The translations under genes and the position numbers were made by a program. From NCBI GenBank assembly GCA_902761365.1, contig CACWJZ010000023.1:1-54430 (forward strand): a DNA stretch of 54,430 nt. The letters are read 5' to 3'. Positions 27,636 through 35,343 of the stretch are shown here, piece after piece; within the stretch, counting starts at the first letter, position 1; every line of letters starts with the position of its first letter. Origin of the DNA: an uncultured Eubacteriales bacterium (GTDB lineage: Bacteria; Bacillota; Clostridia; Christensenellales; CAG-138). The notes under the pieces were generated by a model. It searched no databases. It saw only the letters and a list, made by a program, of their open reading frames with translations, and was not told the origin of the DNA.

Positions 27636-28126
27636 TGATCCCGGACCGCATAAAACAAAGCTTTTTGCTCACCGATCAAAGGCAGGATGGAGAGAACGCT
27701 CTGATCAGCGGGCGACTTATATGCTGCGGCCAATCCGATTTTTCCCTTCGTGTCGTTGGGACCATGCATCGAGGCCTTTTCCATCGGATGAACCTGTACC
27801 CCGGTGGAGAAGGGCTTGCTTTAGGCGCGACATGCGCTAAATGCGGAAAGAGGATCCTGGTATTCGATGACAAATCCGACGGATATGATACCTGCTTTTC
27901 CGCAACAGGAGAAACATCCTTTTCAACAGCAGGGCCGGTGCGGTGCGCCAAATGCGGGGGAGAATCCTTTTCCGTGGATCTGCGCTTTGAATATCCCGAC
28001 GAACGGGAGTTGGCCGACCTGGACTGTGCGACACCGGAGAATGCCTTCACCTGGATTTGGGCGTCTCTGACCTGCGCCGGATGCGGAAAAAAGTATACGG
28101 ATTTCATCAGCAGCGAAACGGTGTAA
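27632..28126 (+). CDS. Hypothetical protein with two CxxC zinc-ribbon pairs
   Basis: A 164-residue soluble protein coupled to kamC by an ATGA overlap. Three CxxC pairs are visible: CAKC (about 69-72), CAKC (about 106-109) and CAGC (about 149-152), suggesting bound zinc. The sequence between them is acidic and aromatic, with strand-forming stretches (SFSVDLRFEYPDERELADLDC, FTWIWASLTCAGCGKKYTDF). I do not recognise a family. Codon use is less GC-biased than in kamBC, so the gene may have joined the operon later. The fixed junction suggests a link to KamBC, but this is inference only. Confidence 0.7.
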   Translation: MMIPDRIKQSFLLTDQRQDGENALISGRLICCGQSDFSLRVVGTMHRGLFHRMNLYPGGEGLALGATCAKCGKRILVFDDKSDGYDTCFSATGETSFSTAGPVRCAKCGGESFSVDLRFEYPDERELADLDCATPENAFTWIWASLTCAGCGKKYTDFISSETV

Positions 28127-28170
28127 GCACGTTGGCGCTTGAGGAAGCAGGAATATATGACCCATCCCGA

Positions 28171-28200
28171 TTGACAAAGCGGCAACCTTTTTGATACAAT
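28171..28200 (+). promoter_or_regulatory. Promoter of the lysine fermentation operon
   Basis: TTGACA (28171-28176), 18-base spacer, TACAAT (28195-28200). The predicted start near 28207 is just upstream of the riboswitch aptamer. Confidence 0.85.
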
Positions 28201-28214
28201 AGCTACAACAGAAT

Positions 28215-28387
28215 ATGGTGGATAGAGGCGCGGCGCGCAGGGTACCCGGCGGGGAAAACGGGCGAACGGTCCCCCGGGAAAGGGGCGTAGCCGCCGAAAG
28301 AGGAGGGAGCTTCGCCGCTTCCGCTTCTTGGGGGCCGGGTGGACATTAGCTCGGCCACTGTCGTCTGTATGGATGAAGCGCTATCGA
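28215..28387 (+). ncRNA. Lysine (L-box) riboswitch aptamer
   Basis: Conserved L-box blocks occur in the right order: GATAGAGGCGCG (28221-28232), AGGGTA (28239-28244, variant of AGAGTA), GGAAAGGGGCGTAGCCGCCG ending in AAAG, GGCCGGGTGGACATTAG, CCACTGTCG, and the P1 3' strand GCGCTATC (28378-28385). The closing helix is GATAG (28221-28225) with CTATC (28381-28385), as in the Thermotoga type. It lies between a sigma-A promoter and kal. The 3' strand of P1 is shared with the following terminator, predicting lysine-induced antitermination. The rest of the gap 28127-28547 has only the terminator and one REP-like palindrome. Confidence 0.88.
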
Positions 28388-28417
28388 TACGGCTTTGACC
28401 GCGTCGATAGCTTTTTT
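28380..28417 (+). terminator. Riboswitch-controlled terminator
   Basis: GCTATCGA (28380-28387) pairs with TCGATAGC (28404-28411), with an inner CGG/CCG helix and six following T residues. Bases 28381-28385 are also the 3' strand of riboswitch helix P1, so the two structures exclude each other. Confidence 0.88.
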
Positions 28418-28478
28418 CATGGACGGAGCGCTATGGGAAGGTCTTTCTTTCCATGGCGTTTTTCTTTGGAAAGGCCCT

Positions 28479-28503
28479 GTAGGGGAGGGGCTTGCCCCTC
28501 CCG
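28479..28503. repeat. REP-like palindromic element, copy 3
   Basis: GTAGGGGAGGGGC-TT-GCCCCTCCCG, a near-perfect hairpin between the riboswitch terminator and the kal ribosome site. It closely matches copy 2 at 17369. Confidence 0.7.
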
Positions 28504-28547
28504 GGATAAATGAATAAAAGGATAAAAATGTATAAGGAGGCAGGAGT

Positions 28548-28931
28548 ATGCAAGTGACCATTCGGGTGCGCATGAGCGCCCACGACGCCCACTACGGCGG
28601 GAATTTGGTGGACGGCGCGAAGATGCTGGAGCTGTTCGGGGACGTAGCCACGGAGTTGTTGATCCGTCGGGACGGGGACGAGGGCCTGTTCTGTGCCTAC
28701 GACATGGTGGAGTTCAAGGCGCCGGTGTACGCCGGGGACTTCATCGAGGCGACCGGTGAGATCGTGTCAGAGGGCAACACCTCCCGGAAGATGGTCTTTG
28801 AGGCCCGGAAGGTCATCACCGCCCGGCCGGACATCAACGATTCCGCGGCGGAAGTGCTGGCCGAGCCCATCCTGGTCTGCCGGGCCAGCGGCACCTGCGT
28901 GACCCCCAAGGATAAACAAAGGAACAACTAA
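28548..28931 (+). CDS. kal: 3-aminobutyryl-CoA ammonia lyase
   Basis: Removes ammonia from L-3-aminobutyryl-CoA to give crotonyl-CoA, a late step of lysine fermentation to butyrate. The 127-residue protein has the single hotdog fold of the family; [31 protein letters not shown], with the conserved [10 protein letters not shown] element, is characteristic. AAGGAGGCAGGAGT precedes the ATG. It is the first gene behind the lysine riboswitch and is one base away from kce. The assignment is strengthened by the complete set of pathway partners downstream. Confidence 0.93.
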   Translation: MQVTIRVRMSAHDAHYGGNLVDGAKMLELFGDVATELLIRRDGDEGLFCAYDMVEFKAPVYAGDFIEATGEIVSEGNTSRKMVFEARKVITARPDINDSAAEVLAEPILVCRASGTCVTPKDKQRNN

Positions 28932-28932
28932 G

Positions 28933-29775
28933 ATGGAGAAATTGATCATCACCGCCGCCATCTGCGGCGCGGAAGTCACCAAGCAGCAGAACCCTGCCGT
29001 CCCCTACACCGTGGAGGAGATGGTCCGGGAGGCCCGGTCCGCCTATGACGCCGGCGCGGCCATCATCCACGTCCACGTCCGTTGGGACGACGGCACCCCC
29101 ACCCAGGACCGGGAGCGGTTCAGGGTGGTCATGGACGCCATTCGGGCGGAGCTCCCCGACGTGATCATGATCCCCTCCACCGGCGGCGCCACGGGCATGA
29201 AGCCAGAGGAGCGGCTGCAGCCCACGGAGCTGTTCCCGGAGATGGCCACCCTCGATTGTGGGACCTGCAACTTCGGCGACGAGATCTTTGACAACACCAT
29301 GCCCACCATGCGGGCCTTCGGCAAGCGGATGATCGAGAACCATATCAAGCCCGAGTACGAATGCTTTGAGATGGGCCATCTTGACACCATCCTGACCATG
29401 GCCCGCAAGGGGGAGGTCCCTGGCGCGCCAATGCAGTTCAACTTCGTGTTGGGCGTTCCCGGCTGTTCTCCCGCCACGGTGCAGAACCTGGTCTGGATGG
29501 CCAGCGCCATCCCCGCCGGTTCCACCTGGACCGCCACGGGCGTGGGCCGCAGCGCCTTCACCTTGGCAGCTCCCGCCATCGTCATGGGTGGCAACGTCCG
29601 GGTGGGCTTTGAGGACAACCTCTACCTCTCCCGGGGCGTGAAGGCCAGGAGCAACGGCGAGCTGGTGGAGAAGGTGGTGCGCCTCAGCCGGGAGTTGGGC
29701 CGGGAGATCGCCTCTCCCGCGGAAGCTCGGGCCATCCTGGGCCTCATCGGCGGCCCCAACCGCCCCGTTCACTGA
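28933..29775 (+). CDS. kce: 3-keto-5-aminohexanoate cleavage enzyme
   Basis: A zinc enzyme that condenses 3-keto-5-aminohexanoate with acetyl-CoA and yields acetoacetate and 3-aminobutyryl-CoA. The 280-residue TIM-barrel protein (BKACE family) shows the metal-binding HVHVRWDDG motif near residue 46, the initial IITAAICGAEVTKQQNPAVP, and later CNFGDEIFDN and GNVRVGFEDNLYLSRGV, all typical. Length is standard. AAAGGAACAACTAAG precedes the ATG. It lies between kal, which uses its product, and kdd, which supplies its substrate. Confidence 0.95.
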   Translation: MEKLIITAAICGAEVTKQQNPAVPYTVEEMVREARSAYDAGAAIIHVHVRWDDGTPTQDRERFRVVMDAIRAELPDVIMIPSTGGATGMKPEERLQPTELFPEMATLDCGTCNFGDEIFDNTMPTMRAFGKRMIENHIKPEYECFEMGHLDTILTMARKGEVPGAPMQFNFVLGVPGCSPATVQNLVWMASAIPAGSTWTATGVGRSAFTLAAPAIVMGGNVRVGFEDNLYLSRGVKARSNGELVEKVVRLSRELGREIASPAEARAILGLIGGPNRPVH

Positions 29776-29826
29776 ATATATTCATAACATACTAATAAAA
29801 ATACATTTTATACGGAGGAAAAATTC

Positions 29827-30867
29827 ATGGCACTCAAAGGCAACAAGTACGGCACCCATCGCGTCATCGAGCCCAAGGGCGTGCTCACCCAGGCGGCTTA
29901 CAAGATCGACAACAACATGGACGTTCTCTACTCCAACGAGATCATCTGCGACGTCCAGTCCCTGAACATCGACTCCGCCTCCTTCACCCAGATCGAGGAA
30001 GCCTGCGGCGGCGACGAGAAGAAGATCGGCGAGATGATCATGGGGATCGTAGGTGAGCGGGGCAAGCAGCAGAACCCCGTCACCGGCTCCGGCGGCATGT
30101 TCATCGGCACCGTGGCCTACATCGGCGAGGACTTGAAGGATCGGGATCTGAAGGTGGGCGACAAGATCGCCTCCTTGGTCTCCCTGTCCCTGACTCCGCT
30201 GCGCATCGACAAGATCCTGGCCGTCCACAAGGACATCGACCGGGTGGACATCGTGGGCAAGGCCGTGCTCTTTGAGAGTGGCATCTACGCCAAGCTCCCC
30301 AGCGACATGAGCGAAGCCCTGGCCCTGGCCGCTCTCGACGTGGCCGGCGCCCCCGCCCAGGCCCGCAAGCTCCCCAAGGAGGGCGATTCCGTCCTGATCC
30401 TGGGCGCCAACGGCAAGAGCGCGGTTCTCTGCGGCTACGAGGCCATGAAGAAGGTGGGCCCCACCGGCAACGTGGTGGGTCTCGTCAAGAACCCCAAGCA
30501 GGTCCCCGCCCTCATGGAGCTGGGCGTGTACCACAAGGTCATCGTGGCCTCCGCTACGGAGCCCGTGGCGGTGCTGGAGGCGGCCCTCGCAGCCAACGGC
30601 GGCAAGGAGTACGACATCTCCATCTGCTGCGTGAACCAGCCCAACTGCGAGATGAGCGCCATTCTGCCTGTGCGGGACGACGGCCTCGTATACTTCTTCT
30701 CCATGGCCACCAGCTTCACCAAGGCAGCCTTGGGTGCTGAGGGCATCGGCAAGGACGTGAACATGATCATCGGCAACGGCTACACCAAGGACCACGCCGA
30801 GATCACCCTGAACGTGCTGCGCGAAAATCCGAAACTGCGGGCCCTGTTCGACGAGAAATACGTATAA
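29827..30867 (+). CDS. kdd: L-erythro-3,5-diaminohexanoate dehydrogenase
   Basis: NAD(P)-dependent oxidative deamination of 3,5-diaminohexanoate to 3-keto-5-aminohexanoate. The 346-residue sequence starts GNKYGTHRVIEPKGVLTQAAYKIDN as in known Kdd proteins, with a nucleotide-binding segment around SVLILGANGKSAVLCGYEAMKK (about 180-200). The ribosome site is ACGGAGG. The gene follows kce after 51 bases and is separated from kamA by 284 bases of strong hairpins. Whether kamADE is transcribed through from kal or from an unseen promoter is not clear. Confidence 0.95.
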   Translation: MALKGNKYGTHRVIEPKGVLTQAAYKIDNNMDVLYSNEIICDVQSLNIDSASFTQIEEACGGDEKKIGEMIMGIVGERGKQQNPVTGSGGMFIGTVAYIGEDLKDRDLKVGDKIASLVSLSLTPLRIDKILAVHKDIDRVDIVGKAVLFESGIYAKLPSDMSEALALAALDVAGAPAQARKLPKEGDSVLILGANGKSAVLCGYEAMKKVGPTGNVVGLVKNPKQVPALMELGVYHKVIVASATEPVAVLEAALAANGGKEYDISICCVNQPNCEMSAILPVRDDGLVYFFSMATSFTKAALGAEGIGKDVNMIIGNGYTKDHAEITLNVLRENPKLRALFDEKYV

Positions 30868-30870
30868 TAA

Positions 30871-31055
30871 GCGCGTAGAAAAACACAGTTTTTCTACGCG
30901 CTGGGCTCCGCATTCGCTTCGCTTCCAGGTCTTGCCTATACACCTGCGGTGTACCGGGCGGCAAGACCTGCAAGGTGTCAAACACACCGCACATGTCGCT
31001 GCGTTTGACATATTAGAAGCCGCGCGTTCTTTTTTCCGAATTGCGTGCGCGCGGC
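30871..31055. repeat. Chain of four hairpins between kdd and kamA
   Basis: Perfect stems in series: 30871-30901 (14 bp, loop ACA), 30926-30970 (11 bp, enclosing TACACC-TGC-GGTGTA), 30976-31010 (TGTCAAAC/GTTTGACA) and 31019-31055 (GCCGCGCG/CGCGCGGC). No T tract follows the first, so it is not a classic terminator. The rest of the gap up to 31151 carries only the kamA ribosome site. Confidence 0.75.
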
Positions 31056-31151
31056 TACACCGCGCTTTGCGATGCCCGGCAAGTGTTAGGAACCGATAAA
31101 CAACAAAGCTTTCCTGGATAAGCTGAGATAAAAATGTAAAGGAGTCTGGAT

Positions 31152-32411
31152 ATGCATTTTGAGAATTATGCCCGGAAGAACGGGCTGTTCCGGGATGTGC
31201 CGGATGAACTGTGGAACGACTGGCACTGGCAGGTCAAGAACCGGGTGGAGACCCTGGAGGACCTGAAGAAGTATCTAAACCTGACCGAGGAAGAGGAGGA
31301 GGGCGTGCGCCGGACGCTGGGGCGCTTGCGCATGGCCATCACCCCCTACTACCTGTCCCTCATCGATCTCGAGGATGAATATGACCCCATCCGCCGCCAG
31401 GCGGTGCCCACGGCCCATGAGCTGGAATCGGCCCCCTACGAGGCGGCCGACCCCCTCCACGAGGACACGGATTCCCCCGTGAAGGGCCTGACCCACCGGT
31501 ACCCCGACCGGGTGCTGTTTCTGGTCACGGACCAGTGCTCCATGTACTGCCGCCACTGCACCCGCCGCCGGTTCGCCGGACAGACGGACTGCGCCGTGCC
31601 CATGGAGCAGATCGAGAAGTGCATCGAGTACATCCGGCAGCACGAGGAGGTCCGGGACGTGCTCCTTTCCGGCGGCGACGCCCTCATGTTGGGGGATGGG
31701 CTCCTGGAGCGGATCATCGCCGAGCTTCGGACCATCGAGCACGTGGAGATCATCCGCATCGGCTCCCGGACACCCGTGGTCTGCCCCCAGCGGATCACGC
31801 CGGAGCTGTGCGCCATGCTGAAGAAGTACCACCCCATCTGGGTCAACACCCACTTCAACCATCCCAACGAGATCACCCCCGAAGCGGCGGCGGCCTGCGC
31901 ACGCCTCGCCGATGCGGGCATCCCCCTGGGGAATCAGAGCGTGCTCCTGGCGGGCGTCAACGACTGCGTCCACGTGATGAAGAAGCTGGTGAACGAGCTG
32001 GTCTACATCCGGGTCCGTCCCTACTACATCTATGCTTGCGACCCCTCCCTGGGTCTCAGCCACTTCCGTACTCCGGTATCGAAGGGCATCGAGATCATGG
32101 AGGGCCTTCGGGGCCACACCAGCGGCCTGTGCGTGCCCACCTTCGTGGTGGACGCCCCCGGCGGTGGAGGCAAGACCCCGGTGATGCCCACCTACCTGAT
32201 TTCCCAGAAGCCCGGGAAGATCGTTCTTCGGAACTTCGAGGGCGTCATCACCACCTATTCCGAGCCCACTCACTATGAGGAGAACTGCCATTGCCCCGTG
32301 TGCACCGGCAAGCGGCAGGTGAACAAGGTGGGCGTAGCGGGCCTGGAGCAGGGCATGGAGCAGAAGTACATGACGCCCAAGGGCCTGTTGAGAGAGGAAC
32401 GGACAAAGTAA
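31152..32411 (+). CDS. kamA: L-lysine 2,3-aminomutase
   Basis: Radical SAM and PLP enzyme converting L-lysine to L-beta-lysine, the entry to this fermentation. Of 419 residues (usual 410-420), Cys129, Cys133 and Cys136 (CSMYCRHC) bind the [4Fe-4S] cluster. The family start FENYARKNGLFRDVPDELWNDW and the C-terminal PTFVVDAPGGGGKTPVMP, which includes the PLP lysine region, are present. Zinc-ligand cysteines at the C-terminus are seen in ENCHCPVCTGK. AAAGGAG lies nine bases before the ATG. The stop codon overlaps the kamD start (TAATG). Confidence 0.97.
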   Translation: MHFENYARKNGLFRDVPDELWNDWHWQVKNRVETLEDLKKYLNLTEEEEEGVRRTLGRLRMAITPYYLSLIDLEDEYDPIRRQAVPTAHELESAPYEAADPLHEDTDSPVKGLTHRYPDRVLFLVTDQCSMYCRHCTRRRFAGQTDCAVPMEQIEKCIEYIRQHEEVRDVLLSGGDALMLGDGLLERIIAELRTIEHVEIIRIGSRTPVVCPQRITPELCAMLKKYHPIWVNTHFNHPNEITPEAAAACARLADAGIPLGNQSVLLAGVNDCVHVMKKLVNELVYIRVRPYYIYACDPSLGLSHFRTPVSKGIEIMEGLRGHTSGLCVPTFVVDAPGGGGKTPVMPTYLISQKPGKIVLRNFEGVITTYSEPTHYEENCHCPVCTGKRQVNKVGVAGLEQGMEQKYMTPKGLLREERTK

Positions 32412-33967
32412 TGGCATCCAAGCTGAATCTGGATCAAAACAAGGTCAACAGGGCCAGGGCCGCCGCCCGACAGGTGGCCCTGGACACCCAGGCTTTCATC
32501 GATCAGCACACCACGGTCACCGTGGAGCGAGCGGTCTGCCGGCTGCTCCTCATCGACGGGGTGAACGAGGTGGGCGTGCCCCTGCCCAACGTGGTGGTGG
32601 ACCACCTGCTGGACAAGGGGCTGCTGCCCTACGGGGCGGCTTACGCCCTGGGCAACGCCATGGCGGAAACGGGCCTGACGCCCCAGGAGATCGCCGAGGC
32701 GGTGGACAAGGGGGAGCTGGACCTATCAAAGGTGGCGCCCCACAGCTTAGACGAGATCAAGGCCGCCATCGAGCCCACGGCGAGGGCCAGCGTAGAGCGC
32801 ATCCGGCAGAACGTGGCCCGGCGGAACGAGTATCTATCCGCATACGGCGATAAGGAAGGCCCCTACCTCTACGTCATCGTGGCCACGGGCAACATCTATG
32901 AGGACATCGTCCAGGCCAAGGCTGCCGCCCGGCAGGGGGCGGACGTGATCGCGGTCATCCGCACCACGGGCCAGAGCCTCCTCGATTACGTGCCCTACGG
33001 GGCTACCACCGAGGGCTTCGGCGGCACCTACGCCACCCAGGAGAACTTCCGGCTCATGCGGGCGGCTCTCGACGAGGTGGGGGCGGAGGAGCACCGGTAC
33101 ATTCGCCTGTGCAACTACTGCTCCGGCCTGTGCATGCCGGAGATCGCCGCCATGGGAGCTCTCGAACGGCTGGACGTGATGCTCAACGACGCCCTCTACG
33201 GCATCCTTTTCCGGGACATCAATATGCAGCGGACGCTGATCGATCAGAGCTTCTCCCGCCGGATCAACGCCTTTGCGGGCGTCATCATCAACACGGGCGA
33301 GGACAACTACCTGACCACGGCGGACGCGGTGGAGGAGGCCCACACGGTCCTCGCGAGCCAGTTCCTCAACGAGCAGTTCGCCCTCTGCGCGGGGCTCCCC
33401 GAGGAGCAACAGGGTTTGGGCCATGCCTTCGAGATCGACCCCGCCCGGGAGAACGGCTTCCTCTATGAGCTCGCCCAGGCCCAGATGGCCCGGGAGATCT
33501 TCCCCAAGGCGCCCTTGAAGTACATGCCGCCCACCAAGTTTATGACGGGCAACATCTTTAGGGGCCACGTGCAGGATGCCCTCTTCAACATGGTCACCAT
33601 CCTGACCGGCCAGAAGATCCATCTTCTCGGCATGATGACCGAAGCCATCCACACCCCCTTCATGTCCGATCGAGCCCTGTCCATCGAGAACGCCCGATAC
33701 GTGTTCAACACCATGAAGGACCTGGGGGAGGAGATGACCTTCAAGCCCGACGGCATCATGGCTCACCGGGCGGACGAGGTGCTCACCAAGGCCGCGGACC
33801 TGCTGGAAAAGATCGAGCATGACGGCCTCTTCGCCACCTTGGAGCGGGGCACCTTCGCCGACATCAAGCGCATGCGGGACGGCGGCAAGGGTCTTGGGGG
33901 CGTGGTGCTGCGTTCGGAGGGGTACTACAATCCCTTCCTTAGCCTGTTAGCGGGAGGTGCCAAATGA
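32411..33967 (+). CDS. kamD: Lysine 5,6-aminomutase alpha subunit
   Basis: Large PLP-binding subunit of the adenosylcobalamin-dependent mutase that moves the terminal amino group of beta-lysine to carbon 5. Length is 518 residues, as in known proteins. It starts MASKLNLDQNKVNRARAAAR and contains the TIM-barrel stretches GATTEGFGGTYATQENFRLMR and YRIRLCNYCSGLCMPEIAAMG-like segments and KYMPPTKFMTGNIFRGH. The ATG at 32411 is one base inside the kamA stop, with GAGAGGAA upstream. It ends in an ATGA overlap with kamE, as expected for equal synthesis of two subunits. Confidence 0.96.
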   Translation: MASKLNLDQNKVNRARAAARQVALDTQAFIDQHTTVTVERAVCRLLLIDGVNEVGVPLPNVVVDHLLDKGLLPYGAAYALGNAMAETGLTPQEIAEAVDKGELDLSKVAPHSLDEIKAAIEPTARASVERIRQNVARRNEYLSAYGDKEGPYLYVIVATGNIYEDIVQAKAAARQGADVIAVIRTTGQSLLDYVPYGATTEGFGGTYATQENFRLMRAALDEVGAEEHRYIRLCNYCSGLCMPEIAAMGALERLDVMLNDALYGILFRDINMQRTLIDQSFSRRINAFAGVIINTGEDNYLTTADAVEEAHTVLASQFLNEQFALCAGLPEEQQGLGHAFEIDPARENGFLYELAQAQMAREIFPKAPLKYMPPTKFMTGNIFRGHVQDALFNMVTILTGQKIHLLGMMTEAIHTPFMSDRALSIENARYVFNTMKDLGEEMTFKPDGIMAHRADEVLTKAADLLEKIEHDGLFATLERGTFADIKRMRDGGKGLGGVVLRSEGYYNPFLSLLAGGAK

Positions 33968-34755
33968 GCGGCGGACTCTATGATATGAGCGTCAAGAGCT
34001 TTGATCGGACCCTCGACTTGACCCGGATCAAAGCCTATGGCGACACCATGAACGACGGCAAGGTGCAGCTGAGCTTCACCCTGCCCGTGAAGGACGACGA
34101 GAAGGGCATGGAGGCCGCCCGGCAGCTGGCCCGAAAGATGGGCATTGAGGAGCCCAACGTGGCCGGGGCCGTCAAGCTGGACGAAGATTTCACCTTCTAT
34201 GTGGTCTACGGCTCCTGCATCCATACAGTGGACTATGAGCACATCGAGGTCAAGACCGTGGAGAGCAGCGTCATGTCCATGGAGGAGGTCAACGAATACA
34301 TCCGCAGCCACTTCGGCCGCAAGCTGGTGTTCGTGGGCGCGTCCACGGGCACGGACGCCCACACCGTAGGCATCGACGCCATCATGAATCGCAAGGGCTT
34401 CGCAGGCCACTACGGTCTCGAGCGTTACGAGATGATCGAGGCCTACAACCTGGGGGCCCAGGTGGAGAACGAGGAGTTCGTCCGCAAGGCCGTGGCCCTG
34501 AACGCGGACGTGCTGCTGGTGTCCCAGACCGTGACCCAGAAGGACGTGCATATCCAGAACATGACGGAGCTCATCGAGCTTTTGGAGGCGGAGGGCTTGC
34601 GCTCCCGGTTCGTGGTCATCTGCGGCGGCGCCCGGATCACCCACGAGCTGGCCAAGGAGCTGGGCTTCGACGCGGGCTTTGGCCCACGCAAGTTCGCCGA
34701 GGACGTGGCTTCCTTCGCTGTGGAGGAGCTGACGCGCAGGGGATTGGACCGCTGA
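33964..34755 (+). CDS. kamE: Lysine 5,6-aminomutase beta subunit
   Basis: Cobalamin-binding subunit of the KamDE mutase, 263 residues. The base-off/His-on motif is D131-A-H133-T-V-G136, followed by the Rossmann-like B12 domain with EAYNLGAQV, VLLVSQTVTQKDVHIQNM and FVVICGGARITHELAKELGFDAGFG. The N-terminal 100 residues form the dimerisation domain that starts DMSVKSFDRTLDLTRIKAYGD. GGGAGG is six bases from the ATG, and the start overlaps the kamD stop. Reactivation by KamBC, encoded 6 kb upstream, is expected. Confidence 0.96.
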   Translation: MSGGLYDMSVKSFDRTLDLTRIKAYGDTMNDGKVQLSFTLPVKDDEKGMEAARQLARKMGIEEPNVAGAVKLDEDFTFYVVYGSCIHTVDYEHIEVKTVESSVMSMEEVNEYIRSHFGRKLVFVGASTGTDAHTVGIDAIMNRKGFAGHYGLERYEMIEAYNLGAQVENEEFVRKAVALNADVLLVSQTVTQKDVHIQNMTELIELLEAEGLRSRFVVICGGARITHELAKELGFDAGFGPRKFAEDVASFAVEELTRRGLDR

Positions 34756-34766
34756 ACGGAGGGACT

Positions 34767-35183
34767 ATGGATATCCTTATCATCGACGGCCAGGGCGGGA
34801 ACCTGGGCCGGATGCTGACCCGGCGACTCAGGGAGGCTTTGCCTCAGGCGGACATCGTTGCCGTGGGCACCAACTCCACCGCCACGGAGAATATGCTCAA
34901 GGGCGGCGCCGACCGGGCCGCCACGGGGGAGAATGCCGTGGTGGTCAACGCCCGCCGGGCCAGGGTCATCACCGGCCCATTGGGCATCGTCATTGCGGAC
35001 GCCCTTATGGGGGAGGTGACTCCCGCCATGGCCATGGCCGTAGGCACGAGCGATGCCGTCCGGGTGCTCATCCCCATGAACCGTTGCGACACCCTGGTGG
35101 CCGGCGTGGCGGAAAAGCCCATGGGCGAGCTCGTGGAGGACGCCGTGCGCCGGATCGTGGGCCTGTTGGCAAAAGCGGATTGA
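34767..35183 (+). CDS. DUF3842 family protein
   Basis: A 138-residue protein matching DUF3842: it starts MDILIIDGQGGNLGRMLTRR, with a Rossmann-like Gly-rich turn, and continues VAVGTNSTATENMLKGGADRAATGENAV and ITGPLGIVIADALMGEVTPAMAMAVGTS. Members are common in Clostridia, but no function is known to me. It is 11 bases behind kamE with a good GGAGGG site, so it is probably the last gene of the lysine operon. Its stop codon lies inside the -35 box of the next promoter. Confidence 0.85.
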   Translation: MDILIIDGQGGNLGRMLTRRLREALPQADIVAVGTNSTATENMLKGGADRAATGENAVVVNARRARVITGPLGIVIADALMGEVTPAMAMAVGTSDAVRVLIPMNRCDTLVAGVAEKPMGELVEDAVRRIVGLLAKAD

Positions 35184-35209
35184 CAGGCAGCCCATTTCTT
35201 TGGTATACT
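35180..35209 (+). promoter_or_regulatory. Promoter of the ECF S-component gene
   Basis: Consensus TTGACA (35180-35185), 18-base spacer, TATACT (35204-35209). The -35 box overlaps the DUF3842 stop codon. Leader of about 128 bases. Confidence 0.9.
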
Positions 35210-35286
35210 GCTTCTGTCGGCAGGAAGCCGGCCCAGGGCTGCACGCCCCATACCAATACTACTCATTTTGAACGGATGCTTTGAAG

Positions 35287-35322
35287 GCATCGCCTTTCGT
35301 GAACGAAGGGCGGTGCTTTTTT
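35287..35322 (+). terminator. Attenuator-like terminator in the S-component leader
   Basis: GCATCGCCTTTCG, loop TGAA, CGAAGGGCGGTGC and six T residues, placed between the promoter and the ribosome site of its gene (ATG at 35344). Such placement implies regulated read-through. Confidence 0.85.
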
Positions 35323-35343
35323 GCATTCCAGAAAGGAATCTGT

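Noticed and set aside
35210..35290. TPP, THF or preQ1 riboswitch before the S-component
   Set aside because: None of the conserved cores (CTGAGA with ACC...GGAT; GGTGAATCATT; ACCCT...AAAACTA) is present.
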